This document shows positions 41,301 through 52,870 of a stretch of DNA of 64,000 bases, in pieces; the stretch's first letter is position 1, and each line of letters opens with the position of its first letter. Made by a program: the position numbers and the translations under genes. This stretch comes from Merzomyia westermanni (taxonomy: Eukaryota; Arthropoda; Insecta; Diptera; Tephritidae), in the NCBI GenBank assembly GCA_949987695.1, contig OX465293.1, positions 85,001,386 through 85,065,385 on the forward strand, written 5' to 3'. The notes under the pieces are model-generated. The model ran no database searches. It was not told where the DNA came from and saw only the letters and a list, made by a program, of their open reading frames with translations.

Positions 41301-44300
41301 TTAAACTCGATTTACTGCTAAACGGAGCGTCCTAGACCTACCAAACTTTGCATTTTTTAAAATTGAGATATACCAGGAAAACTATACATTTTTGGAGAGG
41401 GCATTGCTTTAGCTATCCAATGGTACATAAATCATGAAAATCCGAGCAAAACTATGGAAGTTATGGCCATTTGAAGTTAACTTTTCTTTAAACTCGATTT
41501 ACTGCTAAACGGAGCGTCCTAGACCTACCAAACTTTGCATTTTTTAAAATTGAGATATACCAGGAAAACTATACATTTTTGGAAAGGGCATTGCTTTAGC
41601 TATCCAATGGTACATAAATCATGAAAATCCGAGCAAAACTGTGGAAGTTATGGCCATTTGAAGTTAACTTTTCTTTAAACTCGATTTACTGCTAAACGGA
41701 GCGTCCTAGACCTACCAAACATTGCATTTTTTAAAATTGAGATATACCAGGAAAACTATACATTTTTGGAGAGGGCATTGCTTTAGCTATCCAATGGTAC
41801 ATAAATCATGAAAATCCGAGCAAAACTATGGAAGTTATGGCCATTTGAAGTTAACTTTTCTTTAAACTCGATTTACTGCTAAACGGAGCGTCCTAGACCT
41901 ACCAAACTTTGCATTTTTTAAAATTGAGATATACCAGGAAAACTATACATTTTTGGAGAGGGCATTGCTCTAGCTATCCAATGGTACATAAATCATGAAA
42001 ATCCGAGCAAAACTGTGGAAGTTATGGCCATTTGAAGTTAACTTTTCTTTAAACTCGATTTACTGCTAAACGGAGCGTCCTAGACCTACCAAACTTTGCA
42101 TTTTTTAAAATTGATATATACCAGGAAAACTATACATTTTTGGAGAGGGCATTGCTTTAGCTATCCAATGGTACATAAATCATGAAAATCCGAGCAAAAC
42201 TATGGAAGTTATGGCCATTTGAAGTTAACTTTTCTTTAAACTCGATTTACTGCTAAACGGAGCGTCCTAGACCTACCAAACTTTGCATTTTTTAAAATTG
42301 AGATATACCAGGAAAACTATACATTTTTGGAGAGGGCATTGCTCTAGCTATCCAATGGTACATAAATCATGAAAATCCGAGCAAAACTGTGGAAGTTATG
42401 GCCATTTGAAGTTAACTTTTCTTTAAACTCGATTTACTGCTAAACGGAGCGTCCTAGACCTACCAAACATTGCATTTTTTAAAATTGAGATATACCAGGA
42501 AAACTATACATTTTTGGAAAGGGCATTGCTTTAGCTATCCAATGGTACATAAATCATGAAAATCCGAGCAAAACTGTGGAAGTTATGGCCATTTGAAGTT
42601 AACTTTTCTTTAAACTCGATTTACTGCTAAACGGAGCGTCCTAGACCTACCAAACATTGCATTTTTTAAAATTGAGATATACCAGGAAAACTATACATTT
42701 TTGGAGAGGGCATTGCTTTAGCTATCCAATGGTACATAAATCATGAAAATCCGAGCAAAACTATGGAAGTTATGGCCATTTGAAGTTAACTTTTCTTTAA
42801 ACTCGATTTACTGCTAAACGGAGCGTCCTAGACCTACCAAACTTTGCATTTTTTAAAATTGAGATATACCAGGAAAACTATACATTTTTGGAAAGGGCAT
42901 TGCTTTAGCTATCCAATGGTACATAAATCATGAAAATCCGAGCAAAACTGTGGAAGTTATGGCCATTTGAAGTTAACTTTTCTTTAAACTCGATTTACTG
43001 CTAAACGGAGCGTCCTAGACCTACCAAACATTGCATTTTTTAAAATTGAGATATACCAGGAAAACTATACATTTTTGGAGAGGGCATTGCTTTAGCTATC
43101 CAATGGTACATAAATCATGAAAATCCGAGCAAAACTATGGAAGTTATGGCCATTTGAAGTTAACTTTTCTTTAAACTCGATTTACTGCTAAACGGAGCGT
43201 CCTAGACCTACCAAACTTTGCATTTTTTAAAATTGAGATATACCAGGAAAACTATACATTTTTGGAAAGGGCATTGCTTTAGCTATCCAATGGTACATAA
43301 ACCATGAAAATCCGAGCAAAACTGTGGAAGTTATGGCCATTTGAAGTTAACTTTTCTTTAAACTCGATTTACTGCTAAACGGAGCGTCCTAGACCTACCA
43401 AACTTTGCATTTTTTAAAATTGAGATATACCAGGAAAACTATACATTTTTGGAAAGGGCATTGCTTTAGCTATCCAATGGTACATAAATCATGAAAATCC
43501 GAGCACAACTGTGGAAGTTATGGCCATTTGAAGTTAACTTTTCTTTAAACTCGATTTACTGCTAAACGGAGCGTCCTAGACCTACCAAACTTTGCATTTT
43601 TTAAAATTGAGATATACCAGGAAAACTATACATTTTTGGAGGGGGCATTGCTTTAGCTATCCAATGGTACATAAATCATGAAAATCCGAGCAAAACTATG
43701 GAAGTTATGGCCATTTGAAGTTAACTTTTCTTTAAACTCGATTTACTGCTAAACGGAGCGTCCTAGACCTACCAAACATTGCATTTTTTAAAATTGAGAT
43801 ATACCAGGAAAACTATACATTTTTGGAGAGGGCATTGCTTTAGCTATCCAATGGTACATAAATCATGAAAATCCGAGCAAAACTATGGAAGTTATGGCCA
43901 TTTGAAGTTAACTTTTCTTTAAACTCGATTTACTGCTAAACGGAGCGTCCTAGACCTACCAAACATTGCATTTTTTAAAATTGAGATATACCAGGAAAAC
44001 TATACATTTTTGGAAAGGGCATTGCTTTAGCTATCCAATGGTACATAAATCATGAAAATCCGAGCAAAACTGTGGAAGTTATGGCCATTTGAAGTTAACT
44101 TTTCTTTAAACTCGATTTACTGCTAAACGGAGCGTCCTAGACCTACCAAACTTTGCATTTTTTAAAATTGAGATATACCAGGAAAACTATACATTTTTGG
44201 AAAGGGCATTGCTTTAGCTATCCAATGGTACATAAATCATGAAAATCCGAGCAAAACTGTGGAAGTTATGGCCATTTGAAGTTAACTTTTCTTTAAACTC

Positions 44301-46299
44301 GATTTACTGCTAAACGGAGCGTCCTAGACCTACCAAACATTGCATTTTTTAAAATTGAGATATACCAGGAAAACTATACATTTTTGGAGAGGGCATTGCT
44401 TTAGCTATCCAATGGTACATAAATCATGAAAATCCGAGCAAAACTATGGAAGTTATGGCCATTTGAAGTTAACTTTTCTTTAAACTCGATTTACTGCTAA
44501 ACGGAGCGTCCTAGACCTACCAAACTTTGCATTTTTTAAAATTGAGATATACCAGGAAAACTATACATTTTTGGAAAGGGCATTGCTTTAGCTATCCAAT
44601 GGTACATAAATCATGAAAATCCGAGCAAAACTATGGAAGTTATGGCCATTTGAAGTTAACTTTTCTTTAAACTCGATTTACTGCTAAACGGAGCGTCCTA
44701 GACCTACCAAACTTTGCATTTTTTAAAATTGAGATATACCAGGAAAACTATACATTTTTGGAAAGGGCATTGCTTTAGCTATCCAATGGTACATAAATCA
44801 TGAAAATCCGAGCACAACTGTGGAAGTTATGGCCATTTGAAGTTAACTTTTCTTTAAACTCGATTTACTGCTAAACGGAGCGTCCTAGACCTACCAAACT
44901 TTGCATTTTTTAAAATTGAGATATACCAGGAAAACTATACATTTTTGGAGGGGGCATTGCTTTAGCTATCCAATGGTACATAAATCATGAAAATCCGAGC
45001 AAAACTATGGAAGTTATGGCCATTTGAAGTTAACTTTTCTTTAAACTGGATTTACTGCTAAACGGAGTGTCCTAGACCTACCAAACTTTGCATTTTTTAA
45101 AATTGAGATATACCAGGAAAACTATACATTTTTGGAAAGGGCATTGCTTTAGCTATCCAATGGTACATAAATCATGAAAATCCGAGCAAAACTGTGGAAG
45201 TTATGGCCATTTGAAGTTAACTTTTCTTTAAACTCGATTTACTGCTAAACGGAGCGTCCTAGACCTACCAAACTTTGCATTTTTTAAAATTGAGATATAC
45301 CAGGAAAACTATACATTTTTGGAAAGGGCATTGCTTTAGCTATCCAATGGTACATAAACCATGAAAATCCGAGCAAAACTGTGGAAGTTATGGCCATTTG
45401 AAGTTAACTTTTCTTTAAACTCGATTTACTGCTAAACGGAGCGTCCTAGACCTACCAAACTTTGCATTTTTTAAAATTGAGATATACCAGGAAAACTATA
45501 CATTTTTGGAAAGGGCATTGCTTTAGCTATCCAATGGTACATAAATCATGAAAATCCGAGCAAAACTGTGGAAGTTATGGTCATTTGAAGTTAACTTTTC
45601 TTTAAACTCGATTTACTGCTAAACGGAGCGTCCTAGACCTACCAAACTTTGCATTTTTTAAAATTGAGATATACCAGGAAAACTATACATTTTTGGAAAG
45701 GGCATTGCTTTAGCTATCCAATGGTACATAAATCATGAAAATCCGAGCAAAACTGTGGAAGTTATGGCCATTTGAAGTTAACTTTTCTTTAAACTCGATT
45801 TACTGCTAAACGGAGCGTCCTAGACCTACCAAACATTGCATTTTTTAAAATTAAGATATACCAGGAAAACTATACATTTTTGGAAAGGGCATTGCTTTAG
45901 CTATCCAATGGTACATAAATCATGAAAATCCGAGCAAAACTGTGGAAGTTATGGCCATTTGAAGTTAACTTTTCTTTAAACTCGATTTACTGCTAAACGG
46001 AGCGTCCTAGACCTACCAAACTTTGCATTTTTTAAAATTGAGATATACCAGGAAAACTATACATTTTTGGAAAGGGCATTGCTTTAGCTATCCAATGGTA
46101 CATAAATCATGAAAATCCGAGCACAACTGTGGAAGTTATGGCCATTTGAAGTTAACTTTTCTTTAAACTCGATTTACTGCTAAACGGAGCGTCCTAGACC
46201 TACCAAACATTGCATTTTTTAAAATTGAGATATACCAGGAAAACTATACATTTTTGGAAAGGGCATTGCTTTAGCTATCCAATGGTACATAAATCATGA
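38386..46299 (-). repeat. S2 zone D2: 20-monomer (3740-bp) and 7-monomer (1309-bp) repeats
   Basis: Monomers here mix GGAAAGGGC/CTTTAGC and GGAGAGGGC types with CTATGG or CTGTGG and CAAACTTTGC or CAAACATTGC. Exact offsets show two levels of copying. GGGGGC is at 39901 and 43641, GAGCACAAC at 39761 and 43501, and CAAACATTGC near 38727 and 42467; all are 3740 bp (20 x 187) apart. GAGCACAAC recurs again at 44810 and 46119, each 1309 bp (7 x 187) later, and GGGGGC at 44950, 1309 after 43641. Spacing between these markers is free of net indels. Confidence 0.85.
44559..44630 (-). repeat. 72-bp box shared by S1 and S2 (S2 example)
   Basis: This is a consensus-perfect S2 instance, running from AACTATACATTTTTGG through CCGAGCAAAA (consensus 154-187 plus 1-38). 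Its reverse complement matches S1 94-165 at 62 of 72 positions. Both recurrent deletions in S2 (39 bp and 45 bp) fall inside this box, so individual monomers can lose most of it and still be amplified. Confidence 0.8.
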
Positions 46300-46634
46300 A
46301 AATCCGAGCAAAACTATGGAAGTTATGACCATTTGAAGTTAACTTTTCTTTAAACTCGATTTACTGCTAAACGGAGCGTCTTAGACCTACCAAACTTTGC
46401 ATTTTTTAAAATTGAGATATAGCAGTAAAACTATACATTTTTGGAAAGGGCATTGCTTTAGCTATCCAATGGTACATAAATCATGAAAATCCGAGCAAAA
46501 CTATGGAAGTTATGACCATTTGAAGTTAACTTTTCTTTAAACTCGATTTACTGCTAAACGGAGCGTCTTAGACCTACCAAACTTTGCATTTTTTAAAATT
46601 GAGATATACCAGTAAAACTATACATTTTTGGAAA

Positions 46635-46644
46635 GGGCAAAACT
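46635..46644 (-). repeat. 45-bp deletion junction in S2, copy 1
   Basis: GGGCA is followed directly by AAACTGTGG. Consensus 178-187 plus 1-35 (TTGCTTTAGC through CCGAGCA) are missing, leaving a 142-bp repeat step. The breakpoints share GCA. It is followed by the rare TATGGTCATTTG. Confidence 0.95.
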
Positions 46645-46853
46645 GTGGAAGTTATGGTCATTTGAAGTTAACTTTTCTTTAAACTCGATTTACTGCTAAA
46701 CGGAGCGTCCTAGACCTACCAAACTTTGCATTTTTTAAAATTGAGATATACCAGGAAAACTATACATTTTTGGAAAGGGCATTGCTTTAGCTACCCAATG
46801 GTACATAAATCATGAAAATCCGAGCAAAACTGTGGAAGTTAAGGCCATTTGAA

Positions 46854-49619
46854 GTAAGCTTTTCTTTAAACTCGATTTACTGCTAAACGGAGCGTCCTAG
46901 ACCTACCAAACATTGCATTTTTTAAAATTGAGATATACCAGGAAAACTATACATTTTTGGAAAGGGCATTGCTTTAGCTATCCAATGGTACATAAATCAT
47001 GAAAATCCGAGCAAAACTATGGAAGTTATGACCATTTGAAGTTAACTTTTCTTTAAACTCGATTTACTGCTAAACGGAGCGTCTTAGACCTACCAAACTT
47101 TGCATTTTTTAAAATTGAGATATACCAGTAAAACTATACATTTTTGGAAAGGGCAAAACTGTGGAAGTTATGGTCATTTGAAGTTAACTTTTCTTTAAAC
47201 TCGATTTACTGCTAAACGGAGCGTCCTAGACCTACCAAACTTTGCATTTTTTAAAATTGAGATATACCAGGAAAACTATACATTTTTGGAAAGGGCATTG
47301 CTTTAGCTACCCAATGGTACATAAATCATGAAAATCCGAGCAAAACTGTGGAAGTTAAGGCCATTTGAAGTAAGCTTTTCTTTAAACTCGATTTACTGCT
47401 AAACGGAGCGTCCTAGACCTACCAAACTTTGCATATTTTAAAATTGAGATATACCAGGAAAACTATACATTTTTGGAAAGGGCATTGCTTTAGCTATCCA
47501 ATGGTACATAAATCATGAAAATCCGAGCAAAACTGTGGAAGTTATAGCCATTTGAAGTAAGCTTTTCTTTAAACTCGATTTACTGCTAAACGGAGCGTCC
47601 TAGACCTACCAAACTTTGCATTTTTTAAAATTGAGATATACCAGGAAAACTATACATTTTTGGAGAGGGCCTTGCTTTAGCTATCCAATGGTACATAAAT
47701 CATGAAAATCCGAGCAAAACTATGGAAGTTATGGCCATTTGAAGTTAACTTTTCTTTAAACTCGATTTACTGCTAAACGGAGCGTCCTAGACCTACCAAA
47801 CTTTGCATTTTTTAAAATTGAGATATACCAGGAAAACTATACATTTTTGGAAAGGGCATTGCTTTAGCTACCCAATGGTACATAAATCATGAAAATCCGA
47901 GCAAAACTGTGGAAGTTAAGGCCATTTGAAGTAAGCTTTTCTTTAAACTCGATTTACTGCTAAACGGAGCGTCCTAGACCTACCAAACTTTGCATTTTTT
48001 AAAATTGAGATATACCAGGAAAACTATACATTTTTGGAAAGGGCATTGCTTTAGCTATCCAATGGTACATAAATCATGAAAATCCGAGCAAAACTGTGGA
48101 AGTTATGGCTATTTGAAGTTAACTTTTCTTTAAACTCGATTTACTGCTAAACGGAGCGTCCTAGACCTACCAAACATTGCATTTTTTAAAATTGAGATAT
48201 AACAGGAAAACTATACATTTTTGGAGAGGGCCTTGCTTTAGCTATCCAATGGTACATAAATCATGAAAATCCGAGCAAAACTATGGAAGTTATGGCCATT
48301 TGAAGTTAACTTTTCTTTAAACTCGATTTACTGCTAAACGGAGCGTCCTAGACCTACCAAACTTTGCATTTTTTAAAATTGAGATATACCAGGAAAACTA
48401 TACATTTTTGGAAAGGGCATTGCTTTAGCTATCCAATGGTACATAAATCATGAAAATCCGAGCAAAACTGTGGAAGTTATGGCCATTTGAAGTAAGCTTT
48501 TCTTTAAACTCGATTTACTGCTAAACGGAGCGTCCTAGACCTACCAAACTTTGCATTTTTTAAAATTGAGATATACCAGGAAAACTATACATTTTTGGAG
48601 AGGGCCTTGCTTTAGCTATCCAATGGTACATAAATCATGAAAATCCGAGCAAAACTATGGAAGTTATGGCCATTTGAAGTTAACTTTTCTTTAAACTCGA
48701 TTTACTGCTAAACGGAGCGTCCTAGACCTACCAAACTTTGCATTTTTTAAAATTGAGATATACCAGGAAAACTATACATTTTTGGAAAGGGCATTGCTTT
48801 AGCTATCCAATGGTACATAAATCATGAAAATCCGAGCAAAACTGTGGAAGTTATGGCCATTTGAAGTAAGCTTTTCTTTAAACTCGATCTACTGCTAAAC
48901 GGAGCGTCCTAGACCTACCAAACTTTGCATTTTTTTAAATTGAGATATACCAGGAAAACTATACATTTTTGGAAAGGGCATTGCTTTAGCTATCCAATGG
49001 TACATACATCATGAAAATCCGAGCAAAACTGTGGAAGTTATGGCCATTTGAAGTTAACTTTTCTTTAAACACGATTTACTGCTAAACGGAGCTTCCTAGA
49101 CCTACCAAACTTTGCATTTTTTAAAATTGAGATATACCAGGAAAACTATACATTTTTGGAAAGGGCATTGCTTTAGCTATCCAATGGTACATAAATCATG
49201 AAAATCCGAGCAAAACTGTGGAAGTTATGGCCATTTGAAGTAAGCTTTTCTTTAAACTCGATTTACTGCTAAACGGAGCGTCCTAGACCTACCAAACTTT
49301 GCATTTTTTTAAATTGAGATATACCAGGAAAACTATACATTTTTGGAAAGGGCATTGCTTTAGCTATCCAATGGTACATAAATCATGAAAATCCGAGCAA
49401 AACTGTGGAAGTTATGGCCATTTGAAGTTAACTTTTCTTTAAACACGATTTACTGCTAAACGGAGCTTCCTAGACCTACCAAACTTTGCATTTTTTAAAA
49501 TTGAGATATACCAGGAAAACTATACATTTTTGGAAAGGGCATTGCTTTAGCTATCCAATGGTACATAAATCATGAAAATCCGAGCAAAACTGTGGAAGTT
49601 ATGGCCATTTGAAGTAAGC
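46854..49619 (-). repeat. HindIII-bearing subfamily with 374-bp dimer order
   Basis: In eight monomers GTTAAC is replaced by GTAAGC, at 46854, 47370, 47557, 47931, 48492, 48866, 49240 and 49614. This removes the HpaI site and the AAGTTAACTT palindrome and creates AAGCTT, a HindIII site. I found this variant nowhere else in the window. From 48492 the spacing is exactly 374 bp, alternating GTAAGC and GTTAAC monomers, so the tail is a two-monomer higher-order repeat. Earlier spacings are 516, 187, 374 and 561 bp. Several monomers near the end also carry GGAGCTTCC in place of GGAGCGTCC. Confidence 0.9.
47151..47160 (-). repeat. 45-bp deletion junction in S2, copy 2
   Basis: The junction GGGCA-AAACT is the same as at 46635, 516 bp later and followed by the same TATGGTCATTTG variant. 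It is a duplicate of the first rather than a new deletion. Confidence 0.95.
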
Positions 49620-50540
49620 TTTTCTTTAAACTCGATTTACTGCTAAACGGAGCTTCCTAGACCTACCAAACTTTGCATTTTTTTAAATTGAGATATACCA
49701 GGAAAACTATACATTTTTGGAAAGGGCATTGCTTTAGCTATCCAATGGTACATAAATCATGAAAATCCGAGCAAAACTGTGGAAGTTATGGCCATTTGAA
49801 GTTAACTTTTCTTTAAACTCGATTTACTGCTAAACGGAGCTTCCTAGACCTACCAAACTTTGCATTTTTTAAAATTGAGATATACCAGGAAAACTATACA
49901 TTTTTGGAAAGGGCATTGCTTTAGCTATCCAATGGTACAAAAACCATGAAAATCCGAGCAAAACTGTCGAAGTTATGACCATTTGAAGTTAACTTTTCTT
50001 TAAACTCGATTTACTGCTAAACGGAGCGTCCTAGACCTACCAAACTTTGCATTTTTTAAAATTGAGATATACCAGTAAAACTATACATTTTTGGAAAGGG
50101 CATTGCTTTAGCTATCCAATGGTACAAAAACCATGAAAATCCGAGCAAAACTGTGGAAGTTATGACCATTTGAAGTTAACTTTTCTTTAAACTCGATTTG
50201 CTGCTAAACGGAGCGTCCTAGACCTACCAAACTTTGCATTTTTTAAAATTGAGATATACCAGTAAAACTATACATTTTTGGAAAGGGCATTGCTTTAGCT
50301 ATCCAATGGTACAAAAACCATGAAAATCCGAGCAAAACTGTAGAAGTTATGACCATTTGAAGTTAACTTTTCTTTAAACTCGATTTACTGCTAAACGGAG
50401 CGTCCTAGACCTACCAAACTTTGCATTTTTTAAAATTGAGATATACCAGTAAAACTATACATTTTTGGAAAGGGCATTGCTTTAGCTATCCAATGGTACA
50501 AAAACCATGAAAATCCGAGCAAAACTGTGGAAGTTATGAC

Positions 50541-52870
50541 CAGTTGAAGTTAACTTTTCTTTAAACTCGATTTACTGTTAAACGGAGTGTTTTAGACCTA
50601 CCAAACTTTGCATTTTTTAAAATTGAGATATACCAGTAAAACTATACATTTTTGGAAAGGGCATTGCTTTAGCTATCCAATGGTACAAAAACCATGAAAA
50701 TCCGAGCAAAACTGTGGAAGTTATGACCATTTGAAGTTAACTTTTCTTTAAACTCGATTTACTGCTAAACGGAGCGTCCTAGACCTACCAAACTTTGCAT
50801 TTTTTAAAATTGAGATATACCAGTAAAACTATACATTTTTGGAAAGGGCATTGCTTTAGCTATCCAATGGTACAAAAACCATGAAAATCCGAGCAAAACT
50901 GTGGAAGTTATGACCATTTGAAGTTAACTTTTCTTTAAACTCTATTTACTGCTAAACGGAGCGTCCTAGACCTACCAAACTTTGCATGTTTTAAAATTGA
51001 GATATACCAGGAAAACTATACATTTTTGGAAAGGGCATTGCTTTAGCTATCCAACGGTACATAAACCATGAAACTCCGAGCAAAACTGTGGAAGTTATGG
51101 CCATTTGAAGTTAACTTTTCTTTAAACTCGATTTACTGCTAAACGGAGCGTCCTAGACCTACCAAACTTGGCATTTTTTAAAATTGAGATATACCAGTAA
51201 AACTATACATTTTTGGAAAGGGCATTGCTTTAGCTATCCAATGGTACAAAAACCATGAAAATCCGAGCAAAACTGTGGAAGTTATGACCATTTGAAGTTA
51301 ACTTTTCTTTAAACTCGATTTACTGCTAAACGGAGCGTCCTAGACCTACCAAACTTTGCATGTTTTAAAATTGAGATATACCAGTAAAACTATACATTTT
51401 TGGAAAGGGCACTGCTTTAGCTATCCAATGGTACAAAAACCATGAAAATCCGAGCAAAACTGTGGAAGTTATGACCATTTGAAGTTAACTTTTCTTTAAA
51501 CTCGATTTACTGCTAAACGGAGCGTCCTAGACCTACCAAACTTTGCATGTTTTAAAATTGAGATATACCAGTAAAACTATACATTTTTGGAAAGGGCATT
51601 GCTTTAGCTATCCAATGGTACAAAAACCATGAAAATCCGAGCAAAACTGTGGAAGTTATGACCATTTGAAGTTAACTTTTCTTTAAACTCGATTTACTGC
51701 TAAACGGAGCGTCCTAGACCTACCAAACTTTGCATTTTTTAAAATTGAGATATACCAGTAAAACTATACATTTTTGGAAAGGGCATTGCTTTAGCTATCC
51801 AATGGTACAAAAACCATGAAAATCCGAGCAAAACTGTGGAAGTTATGACCATTTGAAGTTAACTTTTCTTTAAACTCGATTTACTGCTAAACGGAGCGTC
51901 CTAGACCTAATAAACTTTGCATGTTTTAAAATTGAGATATACCAGTAAAACTATACATTTTTGGAAAGGGCATTGCTTTAGCTATCCAATGGTACAAAAA
52001 CCATGAAAATCCGAGCAAAACTGTGGAAGTTATGACCATTTGAAGTTAACTTTTCTTTAAACTCGATTTACTGCTAAACGGAGCGTCCTAGACCTACCAA
52101 ACTTTGCATTTTTTAAAATTGAGATATACCAGTAAAACTATACATTTTTGGAAAGGGCATTGCTTTAGCTATCCAATGGTACAAAAACCATGAAAATCCG
52201 AGCAAAACTGTGGAAGTTATGACCGTTTGAAGTTAACTTTTCTTTAAACTCTATTTACTGCTAAACGGAGCGTCCTAGACCTACCAAACTTTGCATTTTT
52301 TAAAATTGATATATACCAGGAAAACTATACATTTTTGGAAAGGGCATTGCTTTAGCTATCCAATGGTACAAAAACCATGAAGATCCGAGCAAAACTGTGG
52401 AAGTTATGACCAGTTGAAGTTAACTTTTCTTTAAACTCGATTTACTGTTAAACGGAGAGTTTTAGACCTACCAAACTTTGCATTTTTTAAAATTGAGATA
52501 TACCAGTAAAACTATACATTTTTGGAAAGGGCATTGCTTTAGCTATCCAATGGTACAAAAACCATGAAAATCCGAGCAAAACTGTGGAAGTTATGACCAT
52601 TTGAAGTTAACTTTTCTTTAAACTCGATTTACTGCTAAACGGAGCGTCCTAGACCTAATAAACTTTGCATGTTTTAAAATTGAGATATACCAGTAAAACT
52701 ATACATTTTTGGAAAGGGCATTGCTTTAGCTATCCAATGGTACAAAAACCATGAAAATCCGAGCAAAACTGTGGAAGTTATGACCATTTGAAGTTAACTT
52801 TTCTTTAAACTCGATTTACTGCTAAACGGAGCGTCCTAGACCTACCAAACTTTGCATGTTTTAAAATTGA
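50541..52870 (-). repeat. 10-monomer (1870-bp) duplication in zone E, with a 4-monomer offset
   Basis: GACCAGTTGAAG variants are at 50541 and 52411, TTTTAGACC variants near 50588 and 52458, and GCATGTT markers at 50987 and 52857, all 1870 bp apart. CTAATAAAC occurs at 51907 and 52655, 748 bp (4 x 187) apart, showing a second overlapping exchange. The first copy has GGAGTGTTTTAG and the second GGAGAGTTTTAG, so the copies have begun to diverge. Confidence 0.8.

Larger units (their letters stand above)
46300..47160 (-). repeat. Zone-E-like patches inside zone D, with a 516-bp repeat
   Basis: Monomers at about 46300-46640 and 46990-47155 carry TATGACC, GCGTCTTAG and CAGTAAAAC, with TATAGCAG near 46420. 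This is the combination seen at about 61850-62000 and 62840-62900 in zone E, whereas surrounding zone D monomers have TATGGCC and CAGGAAAAC. Each patch ends in the 45-bp-deleted junction at 46635 and 47151. The junctions are 516 bp apart, which equals 2 x 187 + 142 exactly. This suggests transfer between distant parts of the array by conversion or unequal exchange. Confidence 0.75.
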
